This document shows, piece after piece, positions 1 to 9,111 of a stretch of 48,861 nt of DNA (position 1 is the stretch's first letter; each line of letters begins with the position of its first letter). Origin of the DNA: Candidatus Zixiibacteriota bacterium (lineage in GTDB: Bacteria; Zixibacteria; MSB-5A5; DSPP01). Location of the stretch: assembly GCA_022614805.1 (NCBI GenBank), contig JAKEHY010000018.1, positions 1-48,861 of the forward strand, in the 5' to 3' direction. The notes below the pieces were generated by a model that was not told the origin of the DNA, did not search any database, and saw only the letters and a program-made list of their open reading frames with translations. A program made the translations under genes and the position numbers.

Positions 1-290
1 ATAAGACCTTGCCTAAATTCGGCCGGGCAAAGCCGAGAGACCGCCGAGTTCCAGAAAGTCGCTTTTTCCCGATAATGGAGAGCGTATTTCCATCTTTTAC
101 CTATGTCTGGAAACAATACAGTGGAGAAAAAGGCGATCCCATTCGACTTTGCTCAGGGCAGGCCGGGGGGTTCGCCCTTTTGGGTAGCGGCCCCAAGTAA
201 GACAGGGATTAGGGATTGGGGATTCAGTAGGATTGATTCATTGAGAGATTGAGTCATTGACGATTGAAAGACCCGCACCGCCCACCGTCC

Positions 291-316
291 GGGCGAGGCA
301 TGCCTCGCCCCTACGG
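291..316. repeat. Palindromic repeat ending in CCCCTACGG
   Basis: A perfect 20-bp palindrome, GGGCGAGGCATGCCTCGCCC (291-310), is followed by CTACGG. A related unit, GGTGAACGGTGTTCGCCCC plus TACGG, is at about 490-514. Another, GGTGAGCC-TAAA-GGTTCACC followed by CCTAC, is at 15086-15110. The shared design is a hairpin whose 3' arm runs into CCCCTAC. This looks like a dispersed intergenic element of unknown role. Confidence 0.5.
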
Positions 317-446
317 GTGCCAAAGGGTAGGGGAGAGGGGAATAGCAAAATAAAGGCATTTTGGGCTTGACAACATAAAGCAGAGATTAGAGACCAGAGA
401 TTGGAGATTCGGCCGCACGGCCCCGCCCGGAAAAACAGGGCACGGG

Positions 447-472
447 GCCCCTCGACCATGCTCGGGATTAAA
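447..472. repeat. Dispersed repeat CCCTCGACNANGCTCGGGATTAAA, copy 1
   Basis: The core CCCCTCGACCATGCTCGGG followed by ATTAAA recurs almost unchanged at 21452-21477, with CTACG in place of CCATG. Both copies are intergenic. A rearranged relative with CCCGAGCG and TAGTCGAGGGG lies at about 42476-42520. Confidence 0.5.
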
Positions 473-551
473 CAACGGGCCCCTATGAAGGTGAACGGTG
501 TTCGCCCCTACGGATGTGCGTCCGGAGCAGCGCCTGACGCAACGGGAAATC

Positions 552-3500
552 CTATTGTTCGGACGAAGTTTTTGTGCCAAAAATCGTATAGAGAACCGGG
601 AGCACTATAAGGGTCAGCGCGGTGGAGGTGAGGATGCCGCCGATGACCACCGTGGCCAGAGGCCTTTGGACTTCGGCGCCCACGCCTTGGGAGAGAGCCA
701 TTGGAATAAAGCCGAAGGCGGCGACCAAGGCGGTCATCAAAACCGGACGCAGGCGGCTTTCAGCCCCTTCGCGAACGGCGGCGGACAAGTTCAATCCCTC
801 CGAGCGCAGACGTTTTATCGTGGAGACGAGCACCAAACCGTTCAAAACGGCGACGCCGGAAAGGGCGATGAAGCCGACGCCGGCGGAGATGGAAAACGGC
901 ATTCCGCGAACGGCCAAAGCGGCGATTCCTCCCACAACAGCGAGCGGAACGCCGGTGAAGATCAAGAGGGCATCGCGCACCGATTTGTAGGTCCAGTACA
1001 AAAGCCCGAATATCAAAAGCAGGGCCACCGGCACCACCAGGGCCAAGCGGGAGCGGGCCCGTTCCAAATTCTCGAATTGCCCGCCGAAGCGGACAAAATA
1101 ACCTTCCGGCAGTTCAATCTCTTTTTGAATTCTTTGGCGCAGTTCATCCACGAACGAGCCCACATCCCGGTCGCGCACATTGCTTTGAACCACAATGCGG
1201 CGTTTGCTCCATTCGCGGGTGATGGTTGAACGGCCGGGAACCATATTCGGTTTGGTCACCCGGTCCAAGGTGACGAGTTCACCAGTGGCGGCTTTAATGG
1301 GGATGCGCTCCACGTCTTCCGGCACCCGCCGGTAGGATTCATTCAGCCGGAGGGCCAAATCGAAGCGGCGCTGGCCTTCGTGCACTTCGCCCACCTTTAT
1401 ACCGCCGAAGCTTTCCACCACGTCCAGCACTTCGCGGGCGGAAAGGACAAAGCGGGAAAGCCGTTCCCGGTCAACGGCTATCTCCAACTGTGGCTGGCCG
1501 GTCAACTGCTCCACGGAAACATCCGCGCTCCCTCGGATGGTCTCCGCCAGACGGGCAATTTCCTCCGCTTTTTGTTCCAGCGCGGCAAGGTCGTCCCCAA
1601 AAATCTTGATTCCCACGTCGGCGCGGATGCCGGCAATCATTTCGTTTACCCGCATTTCAATCGGCTGGGTGAAGATCCGGTTGGCGCCGGGGAGGTCGGA
1701 CAGCTCCCTGTCCATCGCGGCCACCAACTCCTGCTGGTTTTCCGCTTTTTTCCACTTCTTTCTCGATGTAAGCGTTATGAACACATCCGACAACTCCAAA
1801 CCCATCGGGTCGGTGGCCAGCTCGGCCGTACCCGTACGCGTCCAAATGTGTTCAATTTCATCCGGGAATTTTTCCAAAAGAATTTTTTCGATTCGAGTGC
1901 CGTAATCCACCGACTGCTCCAGGGAAACCCCGGCCAGGCGGACGATGTTGATTGCAATCGTTCCCTCGCTCAAGCGGGGCACGAATTCCGCTCCGAGGAA
2001 GAGAAACACCAAAATACCCGCCGCCAAAAGAGATGCGGCCGAAGCCAAAACCACACGGCCGTGCGCAAGCGCCCAGTCAAGCATGGGGCGATAAAGCCGT
2101 TTCAACCCTTCCACCAGTTTCGGCTCCGTTTCGCGCACATTTTTTCCAAGAAAGGCGGCAATCAAGGCCGGGATTACCGTGAAGGAGAGCAGAAGCGAAC
2201 CGGTCAAAACGAAGGTGACGGTCAAGGCCATTGGACGGAAAAGCTTTCCCTCCACGCCTTGAAGGGTGAGAATCGGCAGGTAAACGATGATGATTATCAA
2301 TTCGCCGAAAAGGGTTGGCTTGCGCACTTCCAAAATGGCATCGCGAATTACGTCGAACCGGGAGGAAGCGGCATTCGCTTGGGAAAGGCGGCGAACGGCG
2401 TTTTCCACCTGAATCACGGAATTATCCACGGCCAAGCCGAAGTCGATGGCGCCCAGGCTCATCAAACTTCCGGTAATTCCGGCCCGCGACATCCAATCGA
2501 AGGCAAAGAGCAAAGAGAGGGGGATGGAGGCAGCGACGATGAGCCCGGCCCGCAGGTTGCCGAGAAAGGCAAAAAGTATCCCCACCACCAAGACCGCGCC
2601 AAAAAAGAGATTGTGTTCTACGGTTTGCAGGACGTGATTAACGAGATCCGTGCGCTGGTAAACCGGCTTGACCTCGACACCTTCCGGCAGGGAGGATTTG
2701 ATTTCATCCAGCCGCTGGGCCAATTTTTGCGTGACTTCCTTGGGGTTTTGGCCGGTCAGCATAAAACCGAGCCCCAGGACAGCTTCTCCTTTTCCGTCAT
2801 AGGTGGTTGCGCCGCGGCGCAATTCGTGGCCGATAACGACATCGGCCAAATCCCGGATGCGAATCGGCACCCCCTTGCGGGTTTCCATTACGAGCTCTTC
2901 AATTTCTCTGCGTTGGCTGACAATGCCCACACCCCGGACCAAAGTCTGCTCCCCTCCGCGCACCATCTGCCCGCCGGGGACGTTTCCCAAATTCTCCCGC
3001 AGTTTGGAAGCGACTGTTGACAAAGTCAGGTTGTATTGCGCCAGACGATTCGGGTCAACCAAAACGTGATATTGTTTTTCAAATCCGCCCCAGGTGTTGA
3101 CTTCCGCCACGCCGGGGACGGATTGAAGCCGGGGTTTGATTATCCAGTCCTGAATGGTGCGGAGTTCGGTCGGTTCAGCGGTTTTGCCCACAACAACATA
3201 GTGGAAAATTTCTCCCAGCCCGGTGGAAATGGGCCCCAATTGAGGCGGCGGGACTCCATCCGGAAGCTCGATGCCAGCCAGCCGTTCGGCGGTCTGCTGG
3301 CGGGCCAAATAGATATTGGTTTCATCGCTAAAAATAAGGGTAACCTGCGAGAGGCCGTATTTTGAAATGGAGCGGACTTCCGCAAGCCCGGCCAGCCCCG
3401 CCATTCTCCTTTCCAAAGGAAAGGTTACCTGCCGTTCCAGTTCTTCCGGCGCCCAGCCGGGGGCGGAAACGTTGACCTGCACCAAAACCGGCGTGGTATC

Positions 3501-3620
3501 CGGAAAAGCGTCAAAAGGGAGTTTCCAGAGCGCAACCAATCCGGCCACGACCAAAAGTCCGGCCAAACAAAGGACGAAAAGCCGCTGGTGAATGGTGAAT
3601 TCTATCAGCCGCTTGAGCAT
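552..3620 (-). CDS. Heavy-metal efflux RND permease (CzcA/CusA type)
   Basis: Inner-membrane proton-driven pump of the RND superfamily, 1022 residues, the usual length. It should take metal cations from the periplasm or cytoplasm and pass them to an adaptor and an outer-membrane channel. The N-terminus has the first membrane helix (about 13-33) and then the large porter region starting with FPDTTPVLVQV. The fourth helix carries AIDFGLAVDNSVIQVEN, where the DFG and the second Asp match the proton-relay segment of the heavy-metal (HME) subfamily; that wording is nearer CzcA than CusA. The second half repeats the fold, ending with helices around VALLLIFGLLYW and the final LPVLYTIFG. It is 6 bp downstream of the adaptor gene on the same strand, so they form one operon. 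Metal specificity (Cu/Ag or Co/Zn/Cd) cannot be read reliably by eye. Confidence 0.93.
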   Translation of the reverse strand: MLKRLIEFTIHQRLFVLCLAGLLVVAGLVALWKLPFDAFPDTTPVLVQVNVSAPGWAPEELERQVTFPLERRMAGLAGLAEVRSISKYGLSQVTLIFSDETNIYLARQQTAERLAGIELPDGVPPPQLGPISTGLGEIFHYVVVGKTAEPTELRTIQDWIIKPRLQSVPGVAEVNTWGGFEKQYHVLVDPNRLAQYNLTLSTVASKLRENLGNVPGGQMVRGGEQTLVRGVGIVSQRREIEELVMETRKGVPIRIRDLADVVIGHELRRGATTYDGKGEAVLGLGFMLTGQNPKEVTQKLAQRLDEIKSSLPEGVEVKPVYQRTDLVNHVLQTVEHNLFFGAVLVVGILFAFLGNLRAGLIVAASIPLSLLFAFDWMSRAGITGSLMSLGAIDFGLAVDNSVIQVENAVRRLSQANAASSRFDVIRDAILEVRKPTLFGELIIIIVYLPILTLQGVEGKLFRPMALTVTFVLTGSLLLSFTVIPALIAAFLGKNVRETEPKLVEGLKRLYRPMLDWALAHGRVVLASAASLLAAGILVFLFLGAEFVPRLSEGTIAINIVRLAGVSLEQSVDYGTRIEKILLEKFPDEIEHIWTRTGTAELATDPMGLELSDVFITLTSRKKWKKAENQQELVAAMDRELSDLPGANRIFTQPIEMRVNEMIAGIRADVGIKIFGDDLAALEQKAEEIARLAETIRGSADVSVEQLTGQPQLEIAVDRERLSRFVLSAREVLDVVESFGGIKVGEVHEGQRRFDLALRLNESYRRVPEDVERIPIKAATGELVTLDRVTKPNMVPGRSTITREWSKRRIVVQSNVRDRDVGSFVDELRQRIQKEIELPEGYFVRFGGQFENLERARSRLALVVPVALLLIFGLLYWTYKSVRDALLIFTGVPLAVVGGIAALAVRGMPFSISAGVGFIALSGVAVLNGLVLVSTIKRLRSEGLNLSAAVREGAESRLRPVLMTALVAAFGFIPMALSQGVGAEVQRPLATVVIGGILTSTALTLIVLPVLYTIFGTKTSSEQ

Positions 3621-3626
3621 CTTGCT

Positions 3627-5111
3627 TTACGACGTCGGTTCAACGGCGCAGCAACCGGCCCCGATGCTTCCTTTTTTCAGCTCGGTTTTCAATAAATAAC
3701 TACCCTTTACCACGACCGGTTCGCCCGGCTTCAAACCGCCCGCCACGCGATAGTGCTCCGGGTCGGCCGGTTCGATTTCGACTTTACGGGGGCGGTAGCG
3801 GTCGGGAGCCTCCTCCACGAACACCACATTGCAGCAGCCTTCCCACTGGACGGCGTCCTTGGGCACTACGACTGACCGGCTCTCCGATTGCGTGTAGATG
3901 ACCGCCCGGCCGAAGCGCCCGGGGGGCAGCTGGCTGAAGGAGGAAGTCATTTTAGCCCGCACCTTGCCCGTGCGGGTCTCCGAATCCAAAAACCTTGCAA
4001 CCCAGGCAATTTTCCCCTGACTGGTGCGCGTGCCGGCGGCATCGGTCAGAAATTCCAGCTTTTGGCCGACTTTTATCCGGCTAAGCTCCTCTTCGCGAAC
4101 CTGCGCTTCCAGCCAAACGGAATTGCCGCTGGAAAGCACGGCCAAGGCCGTTCCGGCCGGAAGAAGATTTCCCAGAGAGGCCTTTCGCTCCATAAAGACC
4201 CCGGAGTTTTGGGCGCGCAAAAGAAATTTGGAAGTTATCGAGCGCTCCGCGGCGACCGATTCCACTTCTTGCACGGTCAAACCGGCCGAGCGCAACAGCC
4301 CTTCGGCCCGCGCCAGCCGCGCGCGCGATTCTTCGGCAGCCGCCTGGCTCGTCTCGTAGCCGCTGGCGCTAATCAGATTCTTTTCCTTCAGCCGCTCCAT
4401 TCTCTTCTGTTCTTTTTCACGCACGGACCAAGCGGCGCGGGCTTCGAGCAGTTCGGCCTTCAAGCCCGGCATGTCCGGGGATTCCAACTCGGCCAGAATT
4501 TCTCCTTCGTCAACGGCGTCCCCCGGGTTGGCCAGCCAGCGCGTTACCAAAACAGAGACGGTGGTGGTCAGAATGGTGGTCTGGGTCTCGTCAAAGACGA
4601 TTTCGGCCGGAGCTTCCACGGTGGGGGCGGTCTCGGCGGACAGCGCCGGTTCGACGGTCAACCCGGCCCGCTCGGCCGTTTGGGCGGAGGCAAACTGGAT
4701 AATGGCGCCATCCGTGGCACAGGCGGCTTTGTTTTTCGGAAAGAAGATTGAAATTTCCGAATTCATATCCAAATGAAGAGAACTGGCGGGAGGCGGCTCC
4801 TGTGGGAAGGTCAAGTTTGGATGGCACAGGCGGCAGTGGGATTCCGGCAGTCCGTGTTCCGCACACCAGTCGTTTTTAGCTTTGAAGGCCTCAATTAACT
4901 TTGGGTGGCATTGGGCGCATTCCGATTCCGGCACGCGGTGCTCTGCGCACCAGTCGGCAGCCGCCGATGCCGTCTCCGCAGACGACGCGTTGGACACGGA
5001 TTTATCCGACAGTGACGAAACGTCCGGTTGGTCCAGCCATTTCATAACGCCAATTGTGGCAACAACTGTGACGACCAAAAGGCCGGCCAAGCCGATAGTT
5101 TTTTTCAACAT
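3627..5111 (-). CDS. Efflux RND periplasmic adaptor with N-terminal CXXCH repeats
   Basis: Membrane-fusion protein of the metal RND pump, 494 residues. An N-terminal hydrophobic anchor (about 5-25) is followed by two tandem copies of DWCAEHxxPExxCxxCHP at 53-70 and 81-98. The HlyD-like core follows: a beta-barrel/lipoyl part, a helical hairpin (about 220-290, charged and Ala/Glu-rich, with RMERLKEKNLISASGYETSQ), a second lipoyl half and a C-terminal domain. The Cys/His repeats resemble the metal-binding N-terminal domain of other adaptors in this family. They also spell CXXCH twice (65-69, 93-97), which is the covalent haem-binding motif; metal binding is the likelier role. A strong Shine-Dalgarno (GGAAAGGAG) precedes the ATG. 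The protein ends GAGCCAVEPTS, so it has extra C-terminal cysteines. Confidence 0.9.
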   Translation of the reverse strand: MLKKTIGLAGLLVVTVVATIGVMKWLDQPDVSSLSDKSVSNASSAETASAAADWCAEHRVPESECAQCHPKLIEAFKAKNDWCAEHGLPESHCRLCHPNLTFPQEPPPASSLHLDMNSEISIFFPKNKAACATDGAIIQFASAQTAERAGLTVEPALSAETAPTVEAPAEIVFDETQTTILTTTVSVLVTRWLANPGDAVDEGEILAELESPDMPGLKAELLEARAAWSVREKEQKRMERLKEKNLISASGYETSQAAAEESRARLARAEGLLRSAGLTVQEVESVAAERSITSKFLLRAQNSGVFMERKASLGNLLPAGTALAVLSSGNSVWLEAQVREEELSRIKVGQKLEFLTDAAGTRTSQGKIAWVARFLDSETRTGKVRAKMTSSFSQLPPGRFGRAVIYTQSESRSVVVPKDAVQWEGCCNVVFVEEAPDRYRPRKVEIEPADPEHYRVAGGLKPGEPVVVKGSYLLKTELKKGSIGAGCCAVEPTS

Positions 5112-5134
5112 TACAAACTCCTTTCCAGTTCAGA

Positions 5135-5198
5135 ATCCTTCCACGATTGCAAACATTGCATTCGCAGAAGCTATTAACAGTTAAAGTTGAACGTTCAA
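5135..5198 (-). promoter_or_regulatory. Probable promoter/operator of the efflux operon
   Basis: A perfect 12-bp palindrome TTGAACGTTCAA lies at 5187-5198. Read on the minus strand, TTGAAC of this palindrome can act as a -35 box, with a TAATAG-like -10 about 16 bp further on, then a leader of roughly 55 nt to the adaptor ATG at 5111. A palindrome over a -35 box fits a repressor or MerR-like site. No regulator gene is adjacent, so the binding protein is unknown. Confidence 0.35.
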
Positions 5199-5236
5199 AC
5201 GAACGCCCGAATTGAAGGACTACTTAGACGGCCGGA

Positions 5237-5551
5237 TTAGGCCTTGGGAGGATGGTCGATGGAGCGGAAGCTGAATTGGTCGGAAAAAACCAAGCTCTGC
5301 AGTGAAAACTCTTGCTGAATGAAATGGTGCTCAATGTTTACGAAATTTCCAGAAATAAATACCAGGTGGCCGCAGCAAACGCAGCAATCGTCGTCTCCGG
5401 ATTCAGAAGTCGGCTGAAAGGGCTTGTCCGAGCAAGCGGATGCGTTCTCGGAAGCAAAAGAACCGGTTATTCCCTTTTCGCAGAAACAAAAAAGGCCGTT
5501 GACCAGCCAGAAGGTCGCCACCACAAGAATCAGAAAAGACCACTTCGCCAT
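5237..5551 (-). CDS. Small Cys-rich exported protein next to metal efflux genes
   Basis: A 104-residue protein of no family I can name. It has an N-terminal signal or membrane helix (SFLILVVATFWLVNGLF), then FCFCEKG, then a Cys cluster in DDDCCVCCGH, and a His pair (EHHF). The placement upstream of the adaptor and pump on the same strand, plus clustered Cys and His, suggests a periplasmic or membrane-attached metal-binding accessory; that is inference. I chose the ATG at 5551 rather than 5560. A promoter (TTGACT at 5588-5583, TATCTT at 5566-5561) would start transcription almost exactly at 5551, giving a leaderless message, whereas the 5560 ATG sits against the -10. No Shine-Dalgarno precedes either ATG. 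Confidence 0.7.
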   Translation of the reverse strand: MAKWSFLILVVATFWLVNGLFCFCEKGITGSFASENASACSDKPFQPTSESGDDDCCVCCGHLVFISGNFVNIEHHFIQQEFSLQSLVFSDQFSFRSIDHPPKA

Positions 5552-5560
5552 CTTGTTCAT

Positions 5561-5588
5561 AAGATAAGTTCAAGGCCGGGGAAGTCAA
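5561..5588 (-). promoter_or_regulatory. Promoter for the Cys-rich gene, leaderless geometry
   Basis: On the minus strand, TTGACT (5588-5583), a 16-bp spacer and TATCTT (5566-5561). Nine bases separate the -10 from the ATG at 5551, so the predicted start of the RNA is the start codon or within 2-3 nt of it. Confidence 0.55.
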
Positions 5589-5657
5589 TCTTAAAGTTTA
5601 CCAATAACTGATTGGTGATTCGTCCGTCCAGCCACCCAAAAACAAGGCGGCGGGATG

Positions 5658-5686
5658 TTGACTTTGTGAAAAAATTATCTTATTAT
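5658..5686 (+). promoter_or_regulatory. Promoter of the mpg-led gene train
   Basis: TTGACT at 5658-5663, a 17-bp spacer and TATTAT at 5681-5686. Only 13 nt separate the -10 from the ATG at 5700, leaving a leader of about 7 nt with no room for a standard Shine-Dalgarno. It probably drives at least mpg and gdhA. Confidence 0.65.
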
Positions 5687-5699
5687 CGCCACGAACGGG

Positions 5700-6344
5700 A
5701 TGGCGGAGATACTCACCCTTAGCGAAACCAGTCGCCCCCGTCCGGAGGGACAGTGGAAGGCGAAGCTCTCGCGCGCCTTCTACGAAAAGCCCACTCTGGC
5801 CGTGGCCAAGGAACTATTGGGCAAATACCTGGTCGTCCGGCATCCCAACCGCATCCTTTCCGGAAAAATCGTCGAGGTGGAAGCTTACGTCGGCGAGGAC
5901 GACCCCGCCTGCCACGCCGCCGTGGGGCTGACCGACCGAAATCATATCATGTACGGGCCGGGGGGATTCGCCTACATCTATTTCATCTACGGAATGTACC
6001 ACTGTCTCAACTTCGTCACCGAGCAGGAAGGCTTCCCGGCGGCGGTTTTAATCCGCGGGCTGGAGCCGGTCGAAGGGGTCGAGGAAATGAAGCGGAGGCG
6101 GGACCACCGCTCCCTCTCCGGACTCGCGAACGGCCCGGGCAAAATCTGCCAGGCCCTGGGCATCGACAAAACCTTCTACGGACTCGAGCTCACGGGCACC
6201 CGCATCTGGGTGGAAGACCGGGGGGAAAAGCGTCCCGCCATCACCCATTCGAGCCGCATCGGCGTCGCCGCCGGCAAAGAAAAGCCCTGGCGTTTCTATG
6301 TCCCCAAAAGCCCCGGCGTTTCCAAAGACGGCAAAAAAAGGTAG
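5700..6344 (+). CDS. mpg: DNA-3-methyladenine glycosylase (AAG/MPG family)
   Basis: Base-excision repair enzyme that removes alkylated purines such as 3-methyladenine and hypoxanthine by cutting the N-glycosidic bond. It has 214 residues, normal for the bacterial family. Visible family features: KELLGKYLV near the N-terminus; [19 protein letters not shown], with the catalytic Glu in the EVEAY stretch; [19 protein letters not shown], which forms the DNA-intercalating and active-site loop; LIRGLEP; and the C-terminal [17 protein letters not shown]. It is the first gene of the long plus-strand train and begins almost directly at the predicted transcript start. Its stop codon is 4 nt before the chosen gdhA start. 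Confidence 0.93.
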   Translation: MAEILTLSETSRPRPEGQWKAKLSRAFYEKPTLAVAKELLGKYLVVRHPNRILSGKIVEVEAYVGEDDPACHAAVGLTDRNHIMYGPGGFAYIYFIYGMYHCLNFVTEQEGFPAAVLIRGLEPVEGVEEMKRRRDHRSLSGLANGPGKICQALGIDKTFYGLELTGTRIWVEDRGEKRPAITHSSRIGVAAGKEKPWRFYVPKSPGVSKDGKKR

Positions 6345-6348
6345 TCCC

Positions 6349-7698
6349 GTGAACCGGAAATCGGTGAAAGCGGGCCGGGCCGCCGCCGTTCCCACCAACG
6401 ACAAACCGTCCCAGCATCCTCATCTCTCCCGGCTGGCGAGCGACGATTTGCACATCAGTTCCTTCAAGAATATGATGACGCAGTTCGACGAGGCCGCCCG
6501 CCGCTTGAACATCGACCCGCGCTACGTCGATTTAATCAAGCTGCCGCGCCGTTCCGTCACGGTGCAGCTGCCCGTGCAGATGGATAACGGGACTTTCAAA
6601 ATGTTCACCGGCTACCGCGTCCAGCATTCGATTATGCGCGGCCCCGCGAAAGGGGGGATTCGCTACCATCCCAACGTCTCCCTGGACGAAGTGCAGGCCC
6701 TGGCGGCCTGGATGACCTGGAAGTGCGCCGTGGTCGGGATTCCCTTCGGCGGCGCCAAAGGAGGCATCGTCTGCGACCCGGAAAAAATGTCGCGCGGGGA
6801 ACTGGAACGGCTGACCCGCCGCTACACCGCGGACTTGATGGATGAAATCGGGCCGGAAAAAGACGTCCCCGCGCCGGACGTGAACACGGACGCCCAGACG
6901 ATGGCCTGGATAATGGATACTTACAGCATGCACGTCCGCCACACGGTCACCTCCGTGGTCACCGGCAAGCCGGTGGAACTGGGCGGCTCCTGCGGCAGGC
7001 GGGAAGCGACGGGGCGGGGGGTTTTGTTCTGCGTGCAGGAAGCGGCCAAACATTTGAAGCTTCCCCTGCGCGGCGCGCGGGTGGCGGTGCAGGGGTTCGG
7101 CAACGTCGGCTCGGTCGCCGCCGATTTGCTGGCGAAAGAAGGAGCCAGAATCATCGCCGTGACGGACATGCACGGCGGGGCGTATAATCCCGATGGGTTG
7201 GATATGCCAAAGCTTTTGGATTACGTCAAAAAATCGGCCAGCAAGTCCGTGGCGAAATTTCCAGGAAGCCAGTCCATAAGTAACGAGGAGCTGTTGAAGT
7301 TAGGGTGCGACGTTTTGATACCGGCGGCACTCGAAAACCAGATTACCGAAGAGAACGCGCAGTTGTTGCGATGCAAAATTCTGGCGGAAGGGGCCAACGG
7401 GCCGACAACGCCGGAGGCGGACTCGATTCTGGACAAAAAAGGGGTTTTCATCGTTCCGGACATCCTCTGCAACGCGGGAGGGGTCACGGTCTCCTACTTC
7501 GAATGGGTGCAGGACCGGATGGGGCTTTTCTGGGAGGAGGAGGAGGTGAACGGCCGGCTGGAGCGGATTATGCGCCGTTCGTTCGCCGACGTGTTGAAAA
7601 TCTCGGTCGAGCATAAGGTGAATATGCGCATTGCCGCCTTTATGCTTTCCATCAAAAGGGTCTGGGATGCGATGGTGATGCGCGGCATTTACGCCTAA
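6349..7698 (+). CDS. gdhA: Glu/Leu/Phe/Val-type glutamate dehydrogenase
   Basis: NAD(P)-dependent enzyme interconverting glutamate with 2-oxoglutarate and ammonia. With the GTG at 6349 it has 449 residues. An in-frame ATG at 6298 would overlap mpg by 47 bp and add 17 low-value residues, so the GTG is preferred. Seen: [13 protein letters not shown] (substrate-binding Lys region), PFGGAKGGI with the catalytic Lys, the Asp-containing VPAPDVNTD segment, [10 protein letters not shown], then the Rossmann dinucleotide motif GFGNVGS followed by TDMHGG. The C-terminus [17 protein letters not shown] is typical. The pairing with a DNA repair gene has no obvious functional reason. Cofactor preference was not determined. 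Confidence 0.92.
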   Translation: MNRKSVKAGRAAAVPTNDKPSQHPHLSRLASDDLHISSFKNMMTQFDEAARRLNIDPRYVDLIKLPRRSVTVQLPVQMDNGTFKMFTGYRVQHSIMRGPAKGGIRYHPNVSLDEVQALAAWMTWKCAVVGIPFGGAKGGIVCDPEKMSRGELERLTRRYTADLMDEIGPEKDVPAPDVNTDAQTMAWIMDTYSMHVRHTVTSVVTGKPVELGGSCGRREATGRGVLFCVQEAAKHLKLPLRGARVAVQGFGNVGSVAADLLAKEGARIIAVTDMHGGAYNPDGLDMPKLLDYVKKSASKSVAKFPGSQSISNEELLKLGCDVLIPAALENQITEENAQLLRCKILAEGANGPTTPEADSILDKKGVFIVPDILCNAGGVTVSYFEWVQDRMGLFWEEEEVNGRLERIMRRSFADVLKISVEHKVNMRIAAFMLSIKRVWDAMVMRGIYA

Positions 7699-7706
7699 GG
7701 CCTTCC

Positions 7707-8331
<625 letters not shown>

Positions 8332-8348
<17 letters not shown>

Positions 8349-9111
8349 GTTTTTTCTCCCGGCGGGTTTTCTTTTCCTTGCCTGCGCGGCGGGATTCGAC
8401 GCATCTTCGCTTCAGAAAAAATTTTTATCCGCCAGTAAAAAATGGAAAAAGGAAATCGAGGGGGCAAAAAACGCCGCCTATCTCGTCCATTTTGACGCCA
8501 GCGGCCCGAAGGGAAAGGGCTCCGGCAGCATTGAAATTTACTGGCTGGCTGGCGACACCGCCGTTTTATTCAGCCCGGGTCTTTTCGGGAAGGGGTCGCT
8601 CCGGGGGAGGTGGGTTTTGGGGGAAAGTTTTTTGGTTTACTTTCCGAGGGAAAAAAGCTACTACAAGGGGAGCTGGGAGGATTTTCTTTTGGGTATAAAA
8701 AGTCAAACCCTGGCGGTGGACAGCCTGATTTTTGGAATCTTGTCGCGGCGGGCTTTTTTGGCAGGAGCCGATTCTCTCCTTCCGGAGATGAAAAACGGCC
8801 TCTGGACCGCCAGCGACCGCTTGGGAAGCTGGGAGCGGCAGTTTATATTCAACCGCCTCGGGAGACCTTCGCGGTTGGTCTGGAAAGAGTCCTTTCTGGC
8901 CGTGAAGGCGGAGGCGGAGTTGACCAGCACAACCTTGAACGCGCCTTTTCCCAAGCGATTGGAATGGGAATATTTTATGCAGGAGGCCAAAGCGAAGTTC
9001 GACGTGGAGCATGCGGTCACCAATGCGCAAATACCGGCCTCCAAGAGGAATTTTAAAATCCCCCCCGACGCCGTCCAATTGGAGCGTATAGACGTAAATG
9101 AAGAGCCTTGA
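8332..9111 (+). CDS. Exported protein, DUF4292/LolB-like fold possible
   Basis: A 259-residue protein with a GTG start inside the protease gene. The N-terminal hydrophobic stretch FFRFFLPAGFLFLACAAG could be a signal peptide, with a weak lipobox at Cys. The rest alternates short hydrophobic strands (GSGSIEIYWLAGDTAVLFSP, RWVLGESFLVYFP), as in the half-open beta-barrels of LolA/LolB and DUF4292 proteins. That would suit handling of lipid or lipoprotein in the periplasm, next to LPS genes. This is inference from pattern only; I cannot name the family with certainty. Its stop overlaps the start of the GT9 gene by 14 bp. Confidence 0.6.

Larger units (their letters stand above)
1..551. other. Gene-free left margin with short repeats
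   Basis: I see no convincing gene here. The open frames are short and lack family features. The stretch has low-complexity runs of GATT/GAGATT words (about 205-265 and 380-412) and palindromic repeat units (291-316, 447-472 and 490-518). It lies downstream of the RND pump stop codon at 552, and no outer-membrane factor gene is visible, so a TolC/CusC partner would have to lie outside the window. Confidence 0.5.

Noticed and set aside
1-60. GGCAAAGCCGAGAGACCGCC near the left edge resembles part of a GEMM (c-di-GMP) riboswitch
   Set aside because: The rest of the aptamer and a downstream gene in the right orientation are missing.
205-265. Short GATT/GAGATT word repeats as a CRISPR or iteron array
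   Set aside because: The units are irregular, a few bases long, with no constant spacing.
1380-3020. A 546-codon open frame on the plus strand opposite the RND pump
   Set aside because: It is the antisense shadow of a GC-rich coding region; no motifs, and rich in His, Gln, Arg as such shadows are.
3888-4751. A 287-codon open frame opposite the adaptor gene
   Set aside because: Antisense shadow with low-complexity Gly/Arg/Gln content and no domain.
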